This document shows, one piece after another, positions 8,150-15,931 of a stretch of DNA of 21,651 nt. Source of the DNA: Clostridiales bacterium UBA3953 (lineage in GTDB: Bacteria > Bacillota > Clostridia > Oscillospirales > CAG-272). The stretch's first letter is position 1. Each line of letters starts with the position of its first letter. The position numbers and the translations under genes were made by a program. A model generated the notes under the pieces. It saw only the letters and a program-made list of their open reading frames with translations, had not been told where the DNA came from and made no database searches. The stretch covers positions 1 to 21,651 of the forward strand of contig DGDL01000021.1 of assembly GCA_002385415.1 (NCBI GenBank), written 5' to 3'.

Positions 8150-8185
8150 AGGTTCCTCCTGAAAAAACATGCGATATGTGACTTT

Positions 8186-9625
8186 TTAATTTAGCATTTT
8201 AAGGACGAGCTTAAAGAAACGTTCCCACGAGCGCAGGTCTACGCGCTCGGTCGGCGTGTGCAGGTCATAAAGGTCCGGGCCAATCGAAATTGCGTCCAGT
8301 CCCGGTATTGCGCCGACGAAAATGCCGCACTCGAGGCCCGCATGGGTACACTCGACAGCAGCGTCGCGCTTTCTGTCCTCAAGTGAGTTGTAGGCCTCTA
8401 TAAATTTCGCGCGCAGCTCGGAGTTTGGATTGTATCTCCAGCCCGGGTATCGGCTGTGCCACTCGGCACGAAGTCCGATAAATCGCGCAAGCCGTGTGAA
8501 ATAGAGCAAAAGCTCGTCAAGCCTGCTTTCTATAGACGAACGGAGCAGGAACTGCGCCGCAATTTCGCTGCCGTCATCGGATACGACGCCGAGGTTTGCC
8601 GACGTTTCCACAAGTCCCGGCATATCGCGCGAAAATGCCTGCGGACCGCGCGGAAACAGAGTCAGCATGGATATAACGCGGCTGGTGTCGGCAAACGTGA
8701 GCGTTTTCTCCACATTCTTTGGTTTTGATATGCGGACTTTGAAACCATTGTCCTCCGGCGGAAGCTCCGAGCGGACAATTGATTCCTGCTCAAGCAGAAA
8801 TGCGGTTGCCTCCGCGGGGTCGTGCACGGCTATGACGGCTGTGCAGTTTATGGGGATTGCGTTGTCTTTTGCACCGCCCGAAACGGTTACAAGGCAAAAC
8901 GGGTTTCGTTCATACAGCGCGGCAAGCATCCTGCCCGCAATATTTATGGCATTTCCGCGGTATTTGTGAATGTCCCCGCCCGAGTGGCCGCCCGCAAGTC
9001 CGGTAATCCCGAGCGTTATCGCTTTATCCGCCGCCGGCACGCGCTCATAGGGCAGCGAGACATTGTATCTGGCGCCACCGGCACAGCCGGCGGTTGCGAC
9101 GCCCTCAGTCCCCGAGTCGAGATTTATCAGTTTTCTTGCGGTTACCTGTGAGCAGTCGAAACCGAATGCGCCGCTCATGCCGGTCTCCTCGTCGGCGGTG
9201 AAAAGGCACTCAAGAGGCGGAATGCTGTAGTCGCCCGAAAGCAGCTCCAGCATGACAGCAACCGCCACGCCATTGTCGGCACCGAGCGTTGTGTCCCTGG
9301 CGCGCAGCATGTCGCCCTCGACATAAAGTTCTATGGGATCTTTTTCAAAATCGTGCGTCGAGCCGGGCGTTTTGACGCAAACCATGTCGATATGGCCTTG
9401 TAGCAGCACAGCGGGTTCGCCTTCCCGTCCCGGAGAGGCCGGCCGCCTTATAAAAACGTTGTTTGCGGAGTCGCGCACATAGTGGAGGCCTCGCTCATGT
9501 GCGAACCGGACAAGATAGTCGGCTACTCCGCTTTCGTTGCCCGAACCGCGCGGTATCGCCGATATATCTTCAAAAAACCCGAACATACTGTCGGGCTCGT
9601 ATCCTCTTATTATTCGATTTGCCAT
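8186..9625 (-). CDS. pepD: Aminoacyl-histidine dipeptidase (PepD-like, M20 family)
   Basis: The 479-aa product is a di-zinc M20 peptidase of the PepD (beta-Ala-His/aminoacyl-histidine dipeptidase) type, which hydrolyses Xaa-His and other dipeptides in the cytosol. Metal and catalytic motifs are LLQGHIDMV (His78, Asp80), TLGADNGVAV (bridging Asp117), LFTADEETGMSG (catalytic Glu146, ligand Glu147), NLDSGTEG, and a late DLHTPTERVDL holding the last metal His. The dimerisation (lid) domain is inserted between these halves, as in the family, and the length is standard. The ATG at 9625 has GGAGGG about 9 bp upstream and a TATAAT promoter beyond it. It precedes the mannosidase gene by 36 bp, probably in an operon. 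Family members vary in preferred dipeptide, so substrate is less sure than family. Confidence 0.95.
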   Translation of the reverse strand: MANRIIRGYEPDSMFGFFEDISAIPRGSGNESGVADYLVRFAHERGLHYVRDSANNVFIRRPASPGREGEPAVLLQGHIDMVCVKTPGSTHDFEKDPIELYVEGDMLRARDTTLGADNGVAVAVMLELLSGDYSIPPLECLFTADEETGMSGAFGFDCSQVTARKLINLDSGTEGVATAGCAGGARYNVSLPYERVPAADKAITLGITGLAGGHSGGDIHKYRGNAINIAGRMLAALYERNPFCLVTVSGGAKDNAIPINCTAVIAVHDPAEATAFLLEQESIVRSELPPEDNGFKVRISKPKNVEKTLTFADTSRVISMLTLFPRGPQAFSRDMPGLVETSANLGVVSDDGSEIAAQFLLRSSIESRLDELLLYFTRLARFIGLRAEWHSRYPGWRYNPNSELRAKFIEAYNSLEDRKRDAAVECTHAGLECGIFVGAIPGLDAISIGPDLYDLHTPTERVDLRSWERFFKLVLKMLN

Positions 9626-9658
9626 AAAAAGTTACCCTCCGTGATGCCCTGTGTGTTT

Positions 9659-9686
9659 ATTATACCATGTTTACTTAAAAATACAA
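9659..9686 (-). promoter_or_regulatory. Sigma-A-type promoter of the pepD-mannosidase pair
   Basis: On the minus strand a TTGTAT -35 (9681-9686) and a TATAAT -10 (9659-9664) are 16 bp apart. The pepD ATG is about 34 bp further on, with GGAGGG at 9635-9640. Confidence 0.68.
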
Positions 9687-9733
9687 GCGTCGCCGGTACA
9701 AAACATGCCGCTTACATTATTTTTACAAATGCG

Positions 9734-9773
9734 AAAAAAATCCGCCGAAAGCCTTTTGGCCTGCGGCGGATTT
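9734..9773 (-). terminator. Rho-independent terminator after the corrinoid protein gene
   Basis: On the minus strand AAATCCGCCG pairs with CGGCGGATTT (plus-strand positions 9764-9773 and 9738-9747), with an inner GGCC/GGCT mini-stem in the loop. It is followed by a run of T (plus-strand A7, 9734-9740). It starts 13 bp after the stop codon. Confidence 0.93.
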
Positions 9774-9786
9774 ATGTTATGTTCTT

Positions 9787-10431
9787 TTATGCGTTTGCCT
9801 GTTTGCAGAAATCGAGTGCTACATCGGCAGCGGACGCGGCGTCGGGAGTGTATGCGTCGGCGCCTATGGATTTGCAGAACGCATCCGTTATGGGAGCGCC
9901 GCCCACCATGATTTTGACCTTGTCGCGGATGCCTTCGGCAACGCAAAGGTCGACGATGTCTTTCATAACGCCCATCGTGGTGGTCAGCAGCGCCGAGCAG
10001 GCGATTACCTGTGCGTTATGTTCTTTTGCGGCATTGACAAACTGCTCGGGAGCCACGTCGACGCCAAGGTCGATAACCTCGATTCCCTTGCCTTCCATCA
10101 TCATCTTGACGAGGTTTTTGCCGATGTCGTGCAAGTCGCCCTTAACCGTGCCCAATACTACTTTGCCGGCGGGCTTTACATCGCTGGATACGAGATGGGG
10201 CTTGAGGATCTCGGTGCCGACTTTCATCGCGCGTGCCGCGATAAGCACTTCGGGTACATAAACTTCGTTGTTTTTGAACTTTTCGCCTATCACGGACATG
10301 CCGGCAAGAAGGCCTTCTTCAAGGATCACTTTAGGCGCGATTCCTTGTTCGATCGCTTTGGGAACCAGTTCCTTAATGTCTTTTGCTTTGCCCTGCATTA
10401 ACTTTTCGGCAATTTCATTTAAAATTGACAT
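9787..10431 (-). CDS. Methyltransferase cognate corrinoid protein (MtbC/MttC-like)
   Basis: The 214-aa product is a small corrinoid (B12) carrier protein that shuttles a methyl group between a substrate methyltransferase and a second methyltransferase, usually to tetrahydrofolate or coenzyme M. The N-terminal helical cap (about residues 1-85, with a GEKFKNNEVYVPEVL motif) is followed by the Rossmann-like B12 domain. The base-off/His-on motif DLHDIG holds the cobalt-ligand His101; later SALLTTTMG and GGAP segments match the SxL and GG motifs. Length is normal. ATG at 10431 is preceded by AGGAGC. The PocR/AraC regulator gene lies 96 bp upstream on the same strand. No partner methyltransferase or corrinoid activase (RamA) is in the window, so the methyl donor (methylamine, methoxylated aromatic, betaine or other) is unknown. 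Confidence 0.93.
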   Translation of the reverse strand: MSILNEIAEKLMQGKAKDIKELVPKAIEQGIAPKVILEEGLLAGMSVIGEKFKNNEVYVPEVLIAARAMKVGTEILKPHLVSSDVKPAGKVVLGTVKGDLHDIGKNLVKMMMEGKGIEVIDLGVDVAPEQFVNAAKEHNAQVIACSALLTTTMGVMKDIVDLCVAEGIRDKVKIMVGGAPITDAFCKSIGADAYTPDAASAADVALDFCKQANA

Positions 10432-10527
10432 TTTGTTGCTCCTCTGTCTGATATTTTATATAGCTTCGGCGTAATCGCGCCGCGTGCTGTCGGGTATTAT
10501 ATAAAAAATCGATATTGATTTTCAGCT

Positions 10528-11889
10528 TTAAACCGCGCCGGTCGCACCACCGCGCAGTTCGCGGTATTTTTTCGGCGTAAGTCCAGTTTCACGCTTGAAA
10601 ACTTTGTTGAAATAGCTTTGGTCAAAAAATCCGGAGCACTCGGCAATCTCAGCTATCGTAAGCTCATCGGACAGCAGCAACACTCGGCTGCGTTCGATGC
10701 GCACGGATGTGAGAAAACGGTTAAAATTTGTGCCAAGCTCTTCCTTAAAGAGTTTTGAAAGGTAAGACGGCGAGAGCATTACATGCTGTGCCACGTCCTC
10801 GAGCGTAATTTTATGCATGTAGTTTGAGCGGATATACGAAATTGCGCGGGACAAAAGGTCAAGATGCTTGACTTTCGTCAGGTTGAATGTTTCCTCCGTA
10901 AACCTGCGCAGCATCTTGGAAAGCTCAAAGCAGATATCCTCGATAGTGTCCAGCGCAAAAAAGCTGGAGATAAACTTTGGGTTCAGCAGATATACGCTGC
11001 TTGCTTCCGCTCCGCCCTCAAGCGCCGCGCGCGAAATAACGACCGCAAGCTCCATCGCGCGTATTTTTATCGCGTCGAGGTCGTTTGCCGAGGCAAAGAA
11101 TATATGCCCGAGAATTTCGTTGAGCAACTCGCGCGCCTCGGCTTCGCTGCCGGTCATTATCGCCCACTTGAGCTTCTTTTCCTTGCCATAGGGATAGGGG
11201 TCGAGGGCTTCCGTTCCGAGCAGCATGCGGGATTTGACGCTTTGGATATAGTCGTTTATCTCCTGCTGCTGCTTTGCCTGTTCCTGACGGCTCACCAGCT
11301 TTGTGTAATTATATCCGCTTATATGGTTTGCCGCCATGAAAACAAGGTCGGACAGGCATGTTATATCCGACGCGGGCAGATATTTCAGGGACGCTGTGTA
11401 GCGCCGCATTTCCTCGCAAGGCTGCGCATCGGCACTAAAAGGCTCGGCAAGGTCGTCCGCTATATAGTCTTCGCGGGCGGTTGCCATAATCGGGCCGGAA
11501 ACAAGGAATCTGTTTTCACGCTCGCCAAGTATCTCAGCTATGCAAAACACCAGTCCCGACGGACAGAAGTAGATGTATTTTCCGCCGAACCGCTCTGCCT
11601 GATACGCCGCGTGAAGATGCGCCGTTATGCAGTCCTGGCCTCTGCCGTCGCCGTCGTGACATTCCGAAGGCGAGCAGGCGGCGTTTTCCGAGCTTTTTTT
11701 GTCGCTTGCGGGGCATGCACAGCCGCAGCTTCCCACACAGCAGAGGATTTCCCCGTCCGCCGACAACATCATGCATCCGCAGCCGGTCAGCCTGTATATG
11801 GCTGGCAGCACACGGTTTGGGTCGCGGCATCCGGGAGCGGCATCAAAAAGCTCTCCCCGCTTTTCGCTTTCGTTTTTTTGCTTAGGCAT
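10528..11889 (-). CDS. PocR-domain AraC-family transcriptional regulator
   Basis: This protein of about 453 aa has an N-terminal PocR sensory domain (about residues 25-170) and a C-terminal AraC/XylS DNA-binding domain in the last 100 residues. The two helix-turn-helix units are ITLEDVAQHVMLSPSYLSKL and TIAEIAECSGFFDQSYFNKV, ending with the usual GLTPKKYREL. PocR domains are known from the regulator of propanediol and cobalamin genes and are common beside corrinoid-dependent methyl transfer genes, which fits the corrinoid gene 96 bp downstream. The N-terminal domain is strikingly cysteine-rich: 13 cysteines in about 96 residues, including CGC, CC, and CGCAC clusters and the family-like YFCPSGLVFC. 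The start is uncertain: the ATG at 11889 is chosen, but the frame is open to a TTG at 11913, and neither has a clear ribosome binding site. Confidence 0.9.
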   Translation of the reverse strand: MPKQKNESEKRGELFDAAPGCRDPNRVLPAIYRLTGCGCMMLSADGEILCCVGSCGCACPASDKKSSENAACSPSECHDGDGRGQDCITAHLHAAYQAERFGGKYIYFCPSGLVFCIAEILGERENRFLVSGPIMATAREDYIADDLAEPFSADAQPCEEMRRYTASLKYLPASDITCLSDLVFMAANHISGYNYTKLVSRQEQAKQQQEINDYIQSVKSRMLLGTEALDPYPYGKEKKLKWAIMTGSEAEARELLNEILGHIFFASANDLDAIKIRAMELAVVISRAALEGGAEASSVYLLNPKFISSFFALDTIEDICFELSKMLRRFTEETFNLTKVKHLDLLSRAISYIRSNYMHKITLEDVAQHVMLSPSYLSKLFKEELGTNFNRFLTSVRIERSRVLLLSDELTIAEIAECSGFFDQSYFNKVFKRETGLTPKKYRELRGGATGAV

Positions 11890-11913
11890 AATTATATCAC
11901 ACTCACAAGCCAA

Positions 11914-12248
11914 TTCATTGTAATATTTTATTAATTTTTGTAATTTGTTATTATCCGCAACAAACCATTAAGCTCGGCTACAGTGCCATAGGACGAAAAA
12001 ATTTCAACTCATAAACGTATCGGGGCAATCGCAAAATAATATCGCGCAAAGCCGACGCCGCATGGATTGTACCGCACAGCGGATGTCAACAATATAAGTG
12101 GCAAAGCGCATTTTCCCCGGTTGAAACAACCCTAAACTAATATTCTGTGAGGCTCTATCTTGAAAAGCACAAGAAAAAACTGGCGGCCGCGCGGCGGGAT
12201 ACGGCAAAATCCCGGATGCAATTTAACTTTACGAAAGGATACGGACGT
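11914..12248. other. Intergenic region between the PocR/AraC regulator and spoIVB
   Basis: This 335-bp divergent spacer is very AT-rich next to the regulator gene (about 11914-11956) and of mixed composition after that. Small perfect inverted repeats occur at CCGC-ACA-GCGG (about 12072-12082) and GGTTG-AAA-CAACC (about 12119-12131). The spoIVB reading frame stays open upstream to a GTG at 12147, but no ribosome binding site supports that start. I could not identify a convincing sigma-A, sigma-F or sigma-G promoter by eye, and no further gene is visible. Confidence 0.5.
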
Positions 12249-13457
12249 ATGAACCGCAACAAAGCACACCTCGGGATGCGCACGTTCCTTTCCTGCGCGC
12301 TTGCCGTTGTAATAGCGGCGGCTGCACTTGCCGGAATCGGCGACTTTATCGTTCCCGGAAGGCTGTCGGTCTACAGCGGAACCGGAACGCCGCAACTGCC
12401 TCTGTGCACGCTTGAAGCCCCGAAGGGCGAAGCGATCGCGGCATTTTCAAAATCAGAGGGCGAGACCCCGAAGCGCATTACTCTTTCGGCAAAGCTGCTC
12501 GGACTTTTACCGCTGAAAAACGTCACGGTTGACGTGTATGACCGAATGCTCGTCTACCCCGGCGGTATGCCGTTCGGTGTAAAACTTCACACTCAAGGCG
12601 TTATCGTTGTGGGCATCGCGACCGGCGACTCGCAAAGTCCTGCCTACAATGCCGGCATAAGGGTGAAAGACATTATAACCTCAATATCGGGAAAACCGGT
12701 CAACAGCATCGAGGAAGTCACCGCAATCGTCGAAGCATCGGGCGGAAAACCGCTGGACTTTATCGTTACACGGGGGGACAGCGAGTATACTTTCAAGGTC
12801 ACTCCCGGATGGGACAAAAACGAAAACAAATATAAAGCCGGTATTTGGATACGTGACAGCACCGCCGGCATCGGGACAATAACCTATATCATACCGGAAA
12901 CGCTTGAGTTCGGGGGGCTCGGTCACGGTATATGCGATGTGGATACCGGCGACCTTATGCCTCTTTTGACCGGAAGCGTGTCGGACGTTACCATCAGCGG
13001 GATAACGCGCGGGCGCATCGGTCTGCCCGGCGAGCTGAAAGGCTATTTCGGTGCGGAGAAAATGGGCAGCCTGCTCGCCAACACCAATGTCGGCGTTTAC
13101 GGCGTGCTTTCATCTCTGCCCGAGCATATAGTTAGCGAGCCGATACCCATCGCCCTGCGCCATGAAGTGAGAGAGGGCGACGCGGTTATCTACACGACGG
13201 TCGACGGCGACTCTGTCGGGCAATACTCGGTTAAAATCTCGAATATAAACCGTAATGACGGTGAAACAAAGTCGTTTATAGTCACCATTACCGATCCGAG
13301 GCTGCTTGAGCTGACCGGCGGCATCGTTCAGGGAATGAGCGGCTCGCCGATAATCCAAGACGGCAAGCTCATCGGAGCGGTTACACATGTTATGATAAAT
13401 GATCCGACAAAAGGATACGGTATTTTTATCGAAGCAATGCTCTCAAACAGCCCGTAG
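12249..13457 (+). CDS. spoIVB: SpoIVB serine peptidase (S55), sigma-K checkpoint signal
   Basis: The 402-aa product is SpoIVB, the forespore-secreted serine peptidase that signals across the intermembrane space to start pro-sigma-K processing in the mother cell. A signal/anchor segment lies at about residues 10-32, a PDZ domain at about 110-185 (GVIVVGIATG, SPAYNAGIRVKDIITSI), and the S55 peptidase domain after that. The catalytic residues by motif are His226 (FGGLGHGI), Asp349 (TITDPRLLELT) and Ser364 (VQGMSGSPI), followed by the signature KLIGAVTHVMINDP. The ATG at 12249 is preferred because GAAAGGA lies about 10 bp upstream; a GTG at 12147 would add 34 residues without a ribosome binding site. 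Length is close to the 426-aa Bacillus protein. The frequent partners recN and spo0A are not adjacent here. Confidence 0.95.
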   Translation: MNRNKAHLGMRTFLSCALAVVIAAAALAGIGDFIVPGRLSVYSGTGTPQLPLCTLEAPKGEAIAAFSKSEGETPKRITLSAKLLGLLPLKNVTVDVYDRMLVYPGGMPFGVKLHTQGVIVVGIATGDSQSPAYNAGIRVKDIITSISGKPVNSIEEVTAIVEASGGKPLDFIVTRGDSEYTFKVTPGWDKNENKYKAGIWIRDSTAGIGTITYIIPETLEFGGLGHGICDVDTGDLMPLLTGSVSDVTISGITRGRIGLPGELKGYFGAEKMGSLLANTNVGVYGVLSSLPEHIVSEPIPIALRHEVREGDAVIYTTVDGDSVGQYSVKISNINRNDGETKSFIVTITDPRLLELTGGIVQGMSGSPIIQDGKLIGAVTHVMINDPTKGYGIFIEAMLSNSP

Positions 13458-13493
13458 CCGTGCCGCCTGCACAATGAAATCACAGCAAGCCGT

Positions 13494-13527
13494 CCGCCCG
13501 GACTGATGCCCGAGCGGGCGGTTTTTT
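13494..13527 (+). terminator. Rho-independent terminator after spoIVB
   Basis: CCGCCCG (13494-13500) pairs with CGGGCGG (13515-13521), followed by T6 at 13522-13527. It is 36 bp after the spoIVB stop codon and separates spoIVB from the convergent YdcF-like gene. Confidence 0.88.
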
Positions 13528-13544
13528 ATTATAATTTTACCGTA

Positions 13545-14168
13545 TCACAAACCGAGGTAGTTTTTTATGTCGTCCACAAACTGGCTGCCACAGCGCGCTA
13601 TCTCGCCTGTCACCCGCTCGACGCCATAAGCCGAGCAAAACCAGGTGTCGCGCGTTATACCGTAACAGTCAACCGGTGACACCAATATTTCGGCATCCGG
13701 AAAAGCCATTTTATAAAGCGTCAGGCACCTGCGCGCATGAAATGACATGCAGCAGATTATCCCTCTTTTCACTTTGATACCGAGCGAGTCGCAAAGCTCG
13801 CGTGAGAAAAACGCGTTGTCCCGCGTATGCATCGAGCGATCCTCGCAAATTACAGCCGAGGCAGGCACGCCGTTTTTCAGCAGGACATCGGTATAAAACT
13901 CACACTCGGTGGCATAATCGCCGCTGTATATTTCGGGTTTGTCCAAAACCCCCGCAAACTTCCCTATTTTAACGCTGTATCGCCCCGCCGGCATAATTTT
14001 GGGAGCCATGCCCTGCCTGTAAAGTTCTGCGGCGCGCTCGGCAAGACTTGCAAACACGCCGCCCGGGACAAAAATAACGTCTGCCGGTGACGGAGGGTCC
14101 GACACAAATATGTATTCGGTTATATCCGCTATAATTCTGTCAGGTTTTTCGCATGTATTTCCGTTCAT
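13545..14168 (-). CDS. YdcF/SanA-like DUF218 family protein
   Basis: The 207-aa product belongs to the DUF218 (YdcF/SanA/ElyC) family of Rossmann-like proteins, some of which act in envelope biogenesis; the biochemical role here is unknown. Family marks are VIFVPGG (residues 31-37), the E-x-x-S-x-x-T-x-x-N pattern in ICEDRSMHTRDNA (107-119), and MSFHARRCLTLYK (141-153), which mirrors the conserved S-x-H-x-x-R segment. No signal peptide or membrane span is present, so this is a cytoplasmic, single-domain member. The ATG at 14168 lacks a strong ribosome binding site. A TTGACT-17-TATACT promoter lies about 45 bp upstream. The gene is convergent with spoIVB and appears to be transcribed alone. 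Confidence 0.85.
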   Translation of the reverse strand: MNGNTCEKPDRIIADITEYIFVSDPPSPADVIFVPGGVFASLAERAAELYRQGMAPKIMPAGRYSVKIGKFAGVLDKPEIYSGDYATECEFYTDVLLKNGVPASAVICEDRSMHTRDNAFFSRELCDSLGIKVKRGIICCMSFHARRCLTLYKMAFPDAEILVSPVDCYGITRDTWFCSAYGVERVTGEIARCGSQFVDDIKNYLGL

Positions 14169-14210
14169 CAGTTAATCATAAGTAAAAGTAGAAATTGTAA
14201 TCACTTTCAC

Positions 14211-14239
14211 AGTATAACATTTCGGGCATTTCAAGTCAA
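14211..14239 (-). promoter_or_regulatory. Sigma-A-type promoter of the YdcF-like gene
   Basis: On the minus strand a TTGACT -35 (14234-14239) and a TATACT -10 (14211-14216) are separated by 17 bp, about 43 bp upstream of the ATG at 14168. Confidence 0.72.
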
Positions 14240-14258
14240 CCTTTCGGTTGACCGGCGC

Positions 14259-14284
14259 AAAAAAAAGGACGCCGGGCGTCCTTT
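14259..14284 (-). terminator. Rho-independent terminator of the GntR-ABC operon
   Basis: On the minus strand AAAGGACG pairs with CGTCCTTT around a 5-nt loop (plus positions 14264-14284), and the stem runs into T8 (plus-strand A8, 14259-14266). It lies 20 bp after the permease stop codon and 20 bp upstream of the YdcF-like -35 box. Confidence 0.9.
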
Positions 14285-14303
14285 CGCTGCACGTCGCGCC
14301 GAT

Positions 14304-15122
14304 TTACTCAAGATTGAGCTTGCGGCGCAACATATAGTTTGTTATAACGAAGTATGAAACGCATAAGACGAGATTTAAGCAGGCGGCAATGGCAAAGAAC
14401 GCCGAAAACGGGTTCCATGCTCCCATGTTTATAAGGCTCAAGTTGCCTGCCTCGAGCGCCTCCCATATTTCGGTGCGGGACAAAACAAGCACCATTATCA
14501 GGGATATAATCTGCGATATGGTATAAAACCCGAAGTATGCGAGTATTGAGCCTACAATCCTGTGGCCGCGCAGCAGCTGACCGACAGCCATCGAGGCGTA
14601 AAACATCATAAAGCCGGTGACGGTCGTAACCACCGCGAGGACTAAACAAGAGACGACGGTAAAGGTAAACGACGGTTTGCTCCAGTACACGCCAATAGCC
14701 TCAAGCAACTGCCCGAGCATATTGAACATATCCCTGAAAAACCCTTTTTGATATGCCAATACTATAACCGACAGTATAGCAACCGCAATGCTTGCCAGCA
14801 TCCATACAATCGAGGTTATGAGTTTTGCGAGTACGTGCTCGTATGGCTTTACGGGAAGTGTGTGCATTAGATAGCCTTCGTCGCCGAGCAGATTCCGATA
14901 GAACCGCATGCAGGCAAGTATATACACCAGCGCAAACACCGCAACAATAAGCACCACATAAAGCAATGTAAAAAGCACCTGCGGCACTATCATCAAATCA
15001 ATGCTTCTTTCGATGGTTATAAACAGCTTTAAAATGGCAGACACGCCCACAAGCGTTAAATACAGCGGCAAAAAGATTCGCCCCGTCGACAAAAACTCGT
15101 ATTTCAGCAGTTTTGTCAGCAT
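14304..15122 (-). CDS. ABC transporter permease (YtrC/ABC-2-like)
   Basis: The 272-aa product is a polytopic membrane protein with about six hydrophobic segments: roughly residues 15-35, 45-70, 105-127, 155-178, 195-215 and 240-262. It has no ATP-binding motifs. An amphipathic loop with YLMHTLPVKPYEHVLAK (about residues 82-98) matches the coupling region seen in ABC-2-like export permeases of YtrA-type operons. Its start overlaps the end of the ATPase gene by 7 bp, a sign of translational coupling, and a terminator follows the stop codon. It should form the membrane part of the transporter whose ATPase is encoded just upstream. The substrate is unknown; related operons respond to cell-wall stress. 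Confidence 0.87.
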   Translation of the reverse strand: MLTKLLKYEFLSTGRIFLPLYLTLVGVSAILKLFITIERSIDLMIVPQVLFTLLYVVLIVAVFALVYILACMRFYRNLLGDEGYLMHTLPVKPYEHVLAKLITSIVWMLASIAVAILSVIVLAYQKGFFRDMFNMLGQLLEAIGVYWSKPSFTFTVVSCLVLAVVTTVTGFMMFYASMAVGQLLRGHRIVGSILAYFGFYTISQIISLIMVLVLSRTEIWEALEAGNLSLINMGAWNPFSAFFAIAACLNLVLCVSYFVITNYMLRRKLNLE

Positions 15123-15931
15123 TTGAACACCTCCCTGAAAAGATCGTCTATTGAACAGCCGTTTTTCGCCCTTATGTCGTCCGCGGCGCCGGCAAGCATT
15201 ATTTTACCGTTTGACAGGAATATAACGTCGTCGAGTATGCGCTCGACATCCGATATGATATGGGTGGACAGGATAACCGTCGCGCCGGGATTGTAGTTTG
15301 TCAATATAGTGCTCAAAATAAAGTCGCGCGCGGCAGGGTCAACACCTCCTATAGGCTCGTCGAGCAGGTAAAGCGAGGCATTTCGGCTCATCGTCAGGAT
15401 TAGCTGAACCTTCTCTTTCGTGCCTTTTGACATGTTCTTCAGCTTATCGCCGGCGTTTATTCCCAGCCTTGAAATCATCGAGTAGGCTTTTTCCGCATCA
15501 AAGTTGTCGTAAAAATCCTCGAAAAAGGATACAAGCTGGTGCACGCGCATCCAGTCGTTGAGATATATTCTGTCCGGCAGATAGGACACCGCCAGCTTTG
15601 ACTTTACTCCCGGCTCGTGTCCGTTTATGAGCACTTCGCCCGAGGTCGGACGCAAAAGACCGCAAACCAGCTTGATAAATGTGGTTTTGCCGCTGCCGTT
15701 CGGCCCGAGCAGACCTATTATGCGCCCGCCGTAAATTTTCAGATATATGTCGGACAGCGCATCTCTGTTGCCCGCATAACGCATTGTCAGACGGCGGCAC
15801 TCAAGCAGCGGGACGACGCTTTGGGAGCCGCTTTCTTCTCTGCTCTCATCGGTCGACCGGCCGGCGTGGACTGCCGGCTCAAGCTCCCCTGCTTTGATTT
15901 CGTGGCTGTCAAAGCCGCTGTTTTGATTCAT
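15116..15931 (-). CDS. ABC transporter ATP-binding protein (YtrB-like)
   Basis: The 271-aa product has one ABC nucleotide-binding domain: Walker A GPNGSGKT (residues 76-83), signature MSKGTKEKVQLIL, Walker B LYLLDEP followed by IGGVDPAARD, and the switch histidine in ILSTHIISDVE. It powers the adjacent permease. The first 42 residues, before PLLECRRLTMRYAG, form a polar Glu/Ser-rich extension not normal for the family. That start is nevertheless well supported by GGAGGAGG 9 bp upstream of the ATG at 15931. The gene overlaps the GntR gene by 23 bp, so the ribosome binding site lies inside the upstream coding region. Order GntR-ATPase-permease is that of YtrA-type operons. Confidence 0.93.
   Translation of the reverse strand: MNQNSGFDSHEIKAGELEPAVHAGRSTDESREESGSQSVVPLLECRRLTMRYAGNRDALSDIYLKIYGGRIIGLLGPNGSGKTTFIKLVCGLLRPTSGEVLINGHEPGVKSKLAVSYLPDRIYLNDWMRVHQLVSFFEDFYDNFDAEKAYSMISRLGINAGDKLKNMSKGTKEKVQLILTMSRNASLYLLDEPIGGVDPAARDFILSTILTNYNPGATVILSTHIISDVERILDDVIFLSNGKIMLAGAADDIRAKNGCSIDDLFREVFKC

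Noticed and set aside
9482..10261. 259-aa plus-strand open frame across the pepD start and the corrinoid gene
   Set aside because: Runs through a promoter and a strong terminator of the other strand and has no coding signature.
10864..11934. 356-aa plus-strand open frame opposite the PocR/AraC regulator
   Set aside because: Shadow of the regulator gene; composition (Arg, His, Cys, Ala-rich) is typical of antisense translation.
12147..12248. Upstream GTG extension of spoIVB
   Set aside because: No ribosome binding site before 12147, and the extra 34 residues do not look like a family N-terminus; the ATG at 12249 has GAAAGGA upstream and places the anchor at the right position.
13549..14160. 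YdcF-like gene considered as a phage or toxin component
   Set aside because: Clear DUF218 motifs, normal composition and own sigma-A promoter; nothing mobile is adjacent.
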